Virus record (IMG/VR): IMGVR_UViG_3300031578_000119
Location: 1 to 42,915 of that record
Strand: one strand, 5' to 3'
DNA: 42,915 nt
DNA from: a virus
Shown: one piece after another, positions 42,001 through 42,915 of the stretch
How the letters are laid out: each line of letters starts with the position of its first letter
How positions within the stretch are numbered: the stretch's first letter is position 1
Translations under genes and position numbers: made by a program
The notes under the pieces: model-generated
The model's input: only the letters and a program-made list of their open reading frames with translations
The model's database searches: none
What the model was told of the DNA's origin: nothing

Positions 42001-42221
42001 TCATTCTCAGGGAACATCATTTGTGAATTACCTAAGTTATCTGTACCCATAACAGGAAAATCTACATCCTCCATTGTTATTGAACCTGACTCAATGATAT
42101 TAACCGGATTGGTTTTATCAACACTATCACGTCTATATCCATCTACAGATATATATTGTGTTATATCTTGAAGATATTCATTTGGTCCTCCCGGTAGTCC
42201 TATGCTTTTTTTACGTGCCAT
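36036..42221 (-). CDS. 2061-residue cell-wall-active virion protein: ART-like segments, two lysozyme-like domains, 2x LysM, L,D-transpeptidase
   Basis: Its ATG overlaps the muzzle stop (TAATG). Domains in order: residues 88-112 and 276-300 are a duplicated 'AQxGAxGxxxKP' helix, each next to a segment resembling ADP-ribosyltransferase-like folds (about 130-265 and 305-480); a third such segment lies at about 625-720 (ending GEYVLPP). At about 770-860 is a 'THLM...FPSLFQ...FGEGSWK' module frequent in environmental phages. At 1120-1250 is a soluble lytic transglycosylase domain with E1131 (AFVESNL), GLGQIG and AAYNWGRGN. LysM repeats lie at about 1348-1394 and 1400-1447. The YkuD-type L,D-transpeptidase region, about 1500-1655, has H1608 (IHGP) and C1632 (SNGCIN). 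At about 1775-1990 is a second lysozyme-like domain with E1793 (YGNESNFG) and SVGLTQ. EF-hand-like loops at D961 and D1538-D1549. It likely opens the peptidoglycan during DNA entry. Confidence 0.85.
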   Translation of the reverse strand: MARKKSIGLPGGPNEYLQDITQYISVDGYRRDSVDKTNPVNIIESGSITMEDVDFPVMGTDNLGNSQMMFPENEYQFPGDMVMEVPQAQLGAMGKVAKPFIKKGVKYLKSFFDDAVSVTDDVVEEVVKKNPIAESVANTPKKLNRPPVEDYVFYRNTSNPESIMKSLDFENPRVYSNWKAPENLSFFTPSNSAFKDYGAQQWGAKINPKKPYYEYSPKTYDVDEIKKLMGQGYDAIITTYDKADIRDAYQVVTLDKSIITDLQRYKELGGESLPVAQFGALGRMVKPYAKKGIKYLKDFLQTKDADAIYRGVYLNDEIRNLEKFLGKTDDEILEIMGTQIPGSTGTFRKRQWNQTMNFGRDFDMAADHVRKFTNPNSIYTLGNTDDFINGQKYVLKVKPNPALRNMSAEQNRKLYEEVLNNTGSKDFSYKTFYDAGNARGFGPDLPIRTEGINVLDGNFPQFIGQEGDVMGKLIKAIPIKQKAGEIRQYNPPGFFENLADILASPMTSFGYSARNQNIPKGLNVNNPERNAFDSVIDMINPFAWKQYAENASDNVEKGEYLDASFDALGAIPIVPAWMSKGKNFKGPIKETIKKVKEVIKPTDDMVEVFTSDGSKKLMKKTDAVRLNRIEDANVNNKTFTNYEDGNWFSDEIQPFYLNNAKNTLKGGLLNPADPKRVMSAYLDPADAKLFDVSSQGTSVARNMSGGVGNLPIKGEYVLPPALVKIMREGTSGPGYNTMIGNSESIMKNLDSFYKKLGGGVYQEGGDVRVPKRKGVRLNYDAEGNVISESTHLMKAEQLEDGTWVGFPSLFQNEDGKWIDMSGEKDWMNIYNEALNRGEVIEFGDDSESAIKFGEGSWKPKMKLGGGLLPKAQTGNRGNNTLDKAVIPVLEGAAEKADEFSTWLGKQTKDLMSPDLDIETRLKMFEQVRPVSYPGFGSIVNEGFGLIGDALGLTDPESPSLDKDGDLDFSEEAWARALKIPTKDKYIKQQTEYKPTTAKDSDVQYYKISDEIFDKESFLLDFQDMAIGEKQTVDGLLPYMKEAYFEATGQSDSTFMDTDPLQNFQVQVGYDKERDQKYLSMYDKYDFNSIANAGIKPYEFYDRIYIPKDSDKKEKTKNKVDSNILYKQAFVESNLDPKAKSNKGYMGLGQIGDSLITDYKKANKVDEIDPYDPEQNYKVQEWSMNELYNSSFINKENQDDDVRLIKTLAAYNWGRGNTLDLLNKLKEEGEDIYNDVKWVSRLPQETQDYIDMILYDKNTEGRPNVQENFLKTTTDEAYDYYKQLYNYKDINDQDSLPVKQYAGPIRQEEEQSFYLPEMWQQDNYVQEPPIPYMGPFRQAEEKPKQEEDNLTSYTIKSGDNLTRIAEQFGTSVDEIAKLNNIDNPSQIYINQELKLPKSKTKFLNYDIKSGDTLGRIATRFGVPVRKIVEANSSIKNINEIFAGQDIVIPQSNYEEVEEIEETWQDVDLLDEDRKNINDSADEDIIKKSQMVNDPNGHYVIVNKKTKRLEVWRGGKSILDFEVLTGANEGDALTVTKMWDFNQDGKITDEDKRNGKWIPNWSAGNKNTGAGKYYIKESYADSPDKYGGKGVPSFNLFTDGTDIDVATAIHGPTSGRKGLFNDGNVENNRASNGCINGQCTDLQALYDLGMPAGTAVYVLPEDDGNNFQWVDGQAVLKMSEDNREKYTSNYIDSKGREQTQQGSNYSVNTLNYQPIRPVFDQQAFEEEVYNETGTLKSIGDFFTSDSSDKEEQENSTKPFIDALVDNKKKIMVEAGIPSDVYNDIARIAFGIYGNESNFGDTHSAGGNFTRGVTKFVADQNRKGELPIVGSTDLLPKVTSSPDVFKKYDGYTINTLDGLASLSPLIALAVKDSLKADLPVYEKNSKEDYNSVGLTQLRWDNIIKEDKNLPEDKKQINILKKFGITSNKDLLDPEKAAIATVLRLAFLANNRKGVDRNDLFNTLPKHWGGSSKDDGKTYTENVKKHAKYLKFQQKGKYMPNYAVGGEKKQIQMYKDYIDGVYDGTDNESKAKSLYDKLNRKHYKDAKELGNMSPPNYILTHLYQA
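41322..41396 (-). repeat. Internal repeat, copy 2, in the 2061-residue gene
   Basis: This encodes residues 276-300 (AQFGALGRMVKPYAKKGIKY then LKDFL). It matches residues 88-112 at most positions (GAxGxxxKPxxKKGxKYLKxF), so the N-terminal part arose by duplication. The motif looks like an amphipathic helix linking two folded modules. Confidence 0.8.
41886..41960 (-). repeat. Internal repeat, copy 1, in the 2061-residue gene
   Basis: This encodes residues 88-112 (AQLGAMGKVAKPFIKKGVKY then LKSFF), the partner of the repeat at 41322-41396. The copies are about 560 bp apart, and each precedes a segment starting with an aromatic-Tyr-Arg motif (FYRN or IYRG). Confidence 0.8.
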
Positions 42222-42915
42222 TATCTTTGTGATAGTAAAAGTTTAGTATTATTTAATCTCAATAACATCTTTCTGTTTCCAGATACATTTCTACGTAAAA
42301 TAACATTATTAGAATAATGTCTAAACTTCTTACGTTGAGTAGCACTCTTTGCATAATTAATGTTAATGTAATTTAATGGTCTTACATATCCGTTACATGA
42401 TGTATCAAATATTGGTTGTTCAGCATTAGTAAATTCTCCCCTATCGTTAGTTACATCCCAAAATTGATTAAATCTAAATTTGTGTTCTACTTTAGAAACT
42501 AGTATTTGTATACCATTAAATTGTAAAGTTGGAAAGTCTAAGTTTGTCCAAGGACTATTAACTGGTTGTGGATTTAATAATAGTAAACCTGATGTTTGAT
42601 CATTATTATAAATAATAGAAGCATCAAAGTTAAAATCTAAATCTTCCCATTTATCTCCACCGCACATATTATATTGTGGGTCTCCTTTATATACATAAGT
42701 TTCTAATTGATATTCAAAACTTCTTACTGTATTAACAGATTGACCTGTATTAGATATTAAATCTATTTCCCAAGGATAGTCTTCACCATAATAATTTACA
42801 AATGAATCACATCTTACGTTGTGCCTCCAAAATCCACCTACATTATAATTAGGTGTTACAGAATCAAAATAAAAATAATTACATATTAATGGTGTTGGAT
42901 CTATCCAATTTGGAT
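42221..42915 (-). CDS. crAss-like muzzle / tail-stabilisation protein, C-terminal part
   Basis: The frame is open to the window edge, so only the last 230 or so residues are seen; the Met at 42667 is internal, not the start. Diagnostic stretches, from memory of crassvirus proteins, are 'GGFWRHNVRCDSFVNYYG', then 'YPWEIDLISNTGQSVNTVRS' with 'EYQLETYVYKG', then 'IIYNNDQTSGLLLLN' and the C-terminal 'FWDVTNDRGEF' to 'NGYVRPLNYININY'. These resemble the muzzle protein located at the end of the crassvirus tail in the published phicrAss001 structure. It would cap the short tail and help hold cargo. Its stop overlaps the next start by 1 nt, and it precedes the cargo-like genes, as expected for this order. 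Confidence 0.82.
   Translation of the reverse strand, partial: PNWIDPTPLICNYFYFDSVTPNYNVGGFWRHNVRCDSFVNYYGEDYPWEIDLISNTGQSVNTVRSFEYQLETYVYKGDPQYNMCGGDKWEDLDFNFDASIIYNNDQTSGLLLLNPQPVNSPWTNLDFPTLQFNGIQILVSKVEHKFRFNQFWDVTNDRGEFTNAEQPIFDTSCNGYVRPLNYININYAKSATQRKKFRHYSNNVILRRNVSGNRKMLLRLNNTKLLLSQR

Noticed and set aside
1-42915. CRISPR array, insertion sequence or integrase/attachment site
   Set aside because: I found no regularly spaced direct repeats, no transposase or integrase motifs and no tRNA gene; the window reads as phage structural and accessory genes throughout.

Overview
This window is part of a double-stranded DNA phage genome. It is most likely a crAss-like phage (order Crassvirales) infecting a Bacteroidota host, probably a marine or freshwater flavobacterium-like bacterium. 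Four things support this. (1) At the right edge lies the C-terminal part of a protein resembling the crassvirus muzzle/tail-stabilisation protein. (2) It is followed by a tandem series of very large virion/cargo-like genes. (3) One of these encodes 4616 residues and carries the DFDID catalytic loop known from the virion RNA polymerase of Cellulophaga phage phi14:2. (4) The ribonucleotide reductase is of the short Bacteroidota type, the DNA is strongly AT-rich, and clear Shine-Dalgarno sequences are absent. No database search was run; family names come from motifs read by eye.

Layout. The right-hand 35 kb (7.3-42.9 kb) is transcribed on the minus strand, so it reads right to left. The order is: muzzle C-terminus; a 2061-residue cell-wall-active virion protein (ADP-ribosyltransferase-like segments, two lysozyme-like domains, two LysM, one L,D-transpeptidase-like domain); three cargo-like proteins of 772, 988 and 1155 residues; the 4616-residue RNA polymerase protein; a 1927-residue protein with a PD-(D/E)XK nuclease domain; and a holin. 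The left 3 kb, also minus strand, is a compact set of ten small genes, several overlapping by 1-4 nt. It holds a tail-fibre-like protein, a second holin-like protein, small basic/Gly-rich proteins and a truncated head/structural protein at the left edge. Three of the small genes (44, 33 and 48 residues) fill what would otherwise be a 390-bp gap.

Between these blocks sits a plus-strand island (3.2-6.9 kb): nrdB, three small overlapping genes, nrdA and a small membrane protein. A terminator-like hairpin lies in the nrdB leader, a GC-rich branched structure with a T-run follows nrdB, and a symmetrical hairpin sits at the convergent right end. The island would raise dNTP supply for phage replication and looks like a separately regulated cassette.

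Working model (inference). The minus-strand block encodes proteins packaged in and ejected from the capsid/tail: cell-wall-opening enzymes first, then membrane-active proteins carrying the RNA polymerase and nuclease into the host. A shared AT-rich motif upstream of three minus-strand genes or gene sets is the best candidate for a phage promoter.
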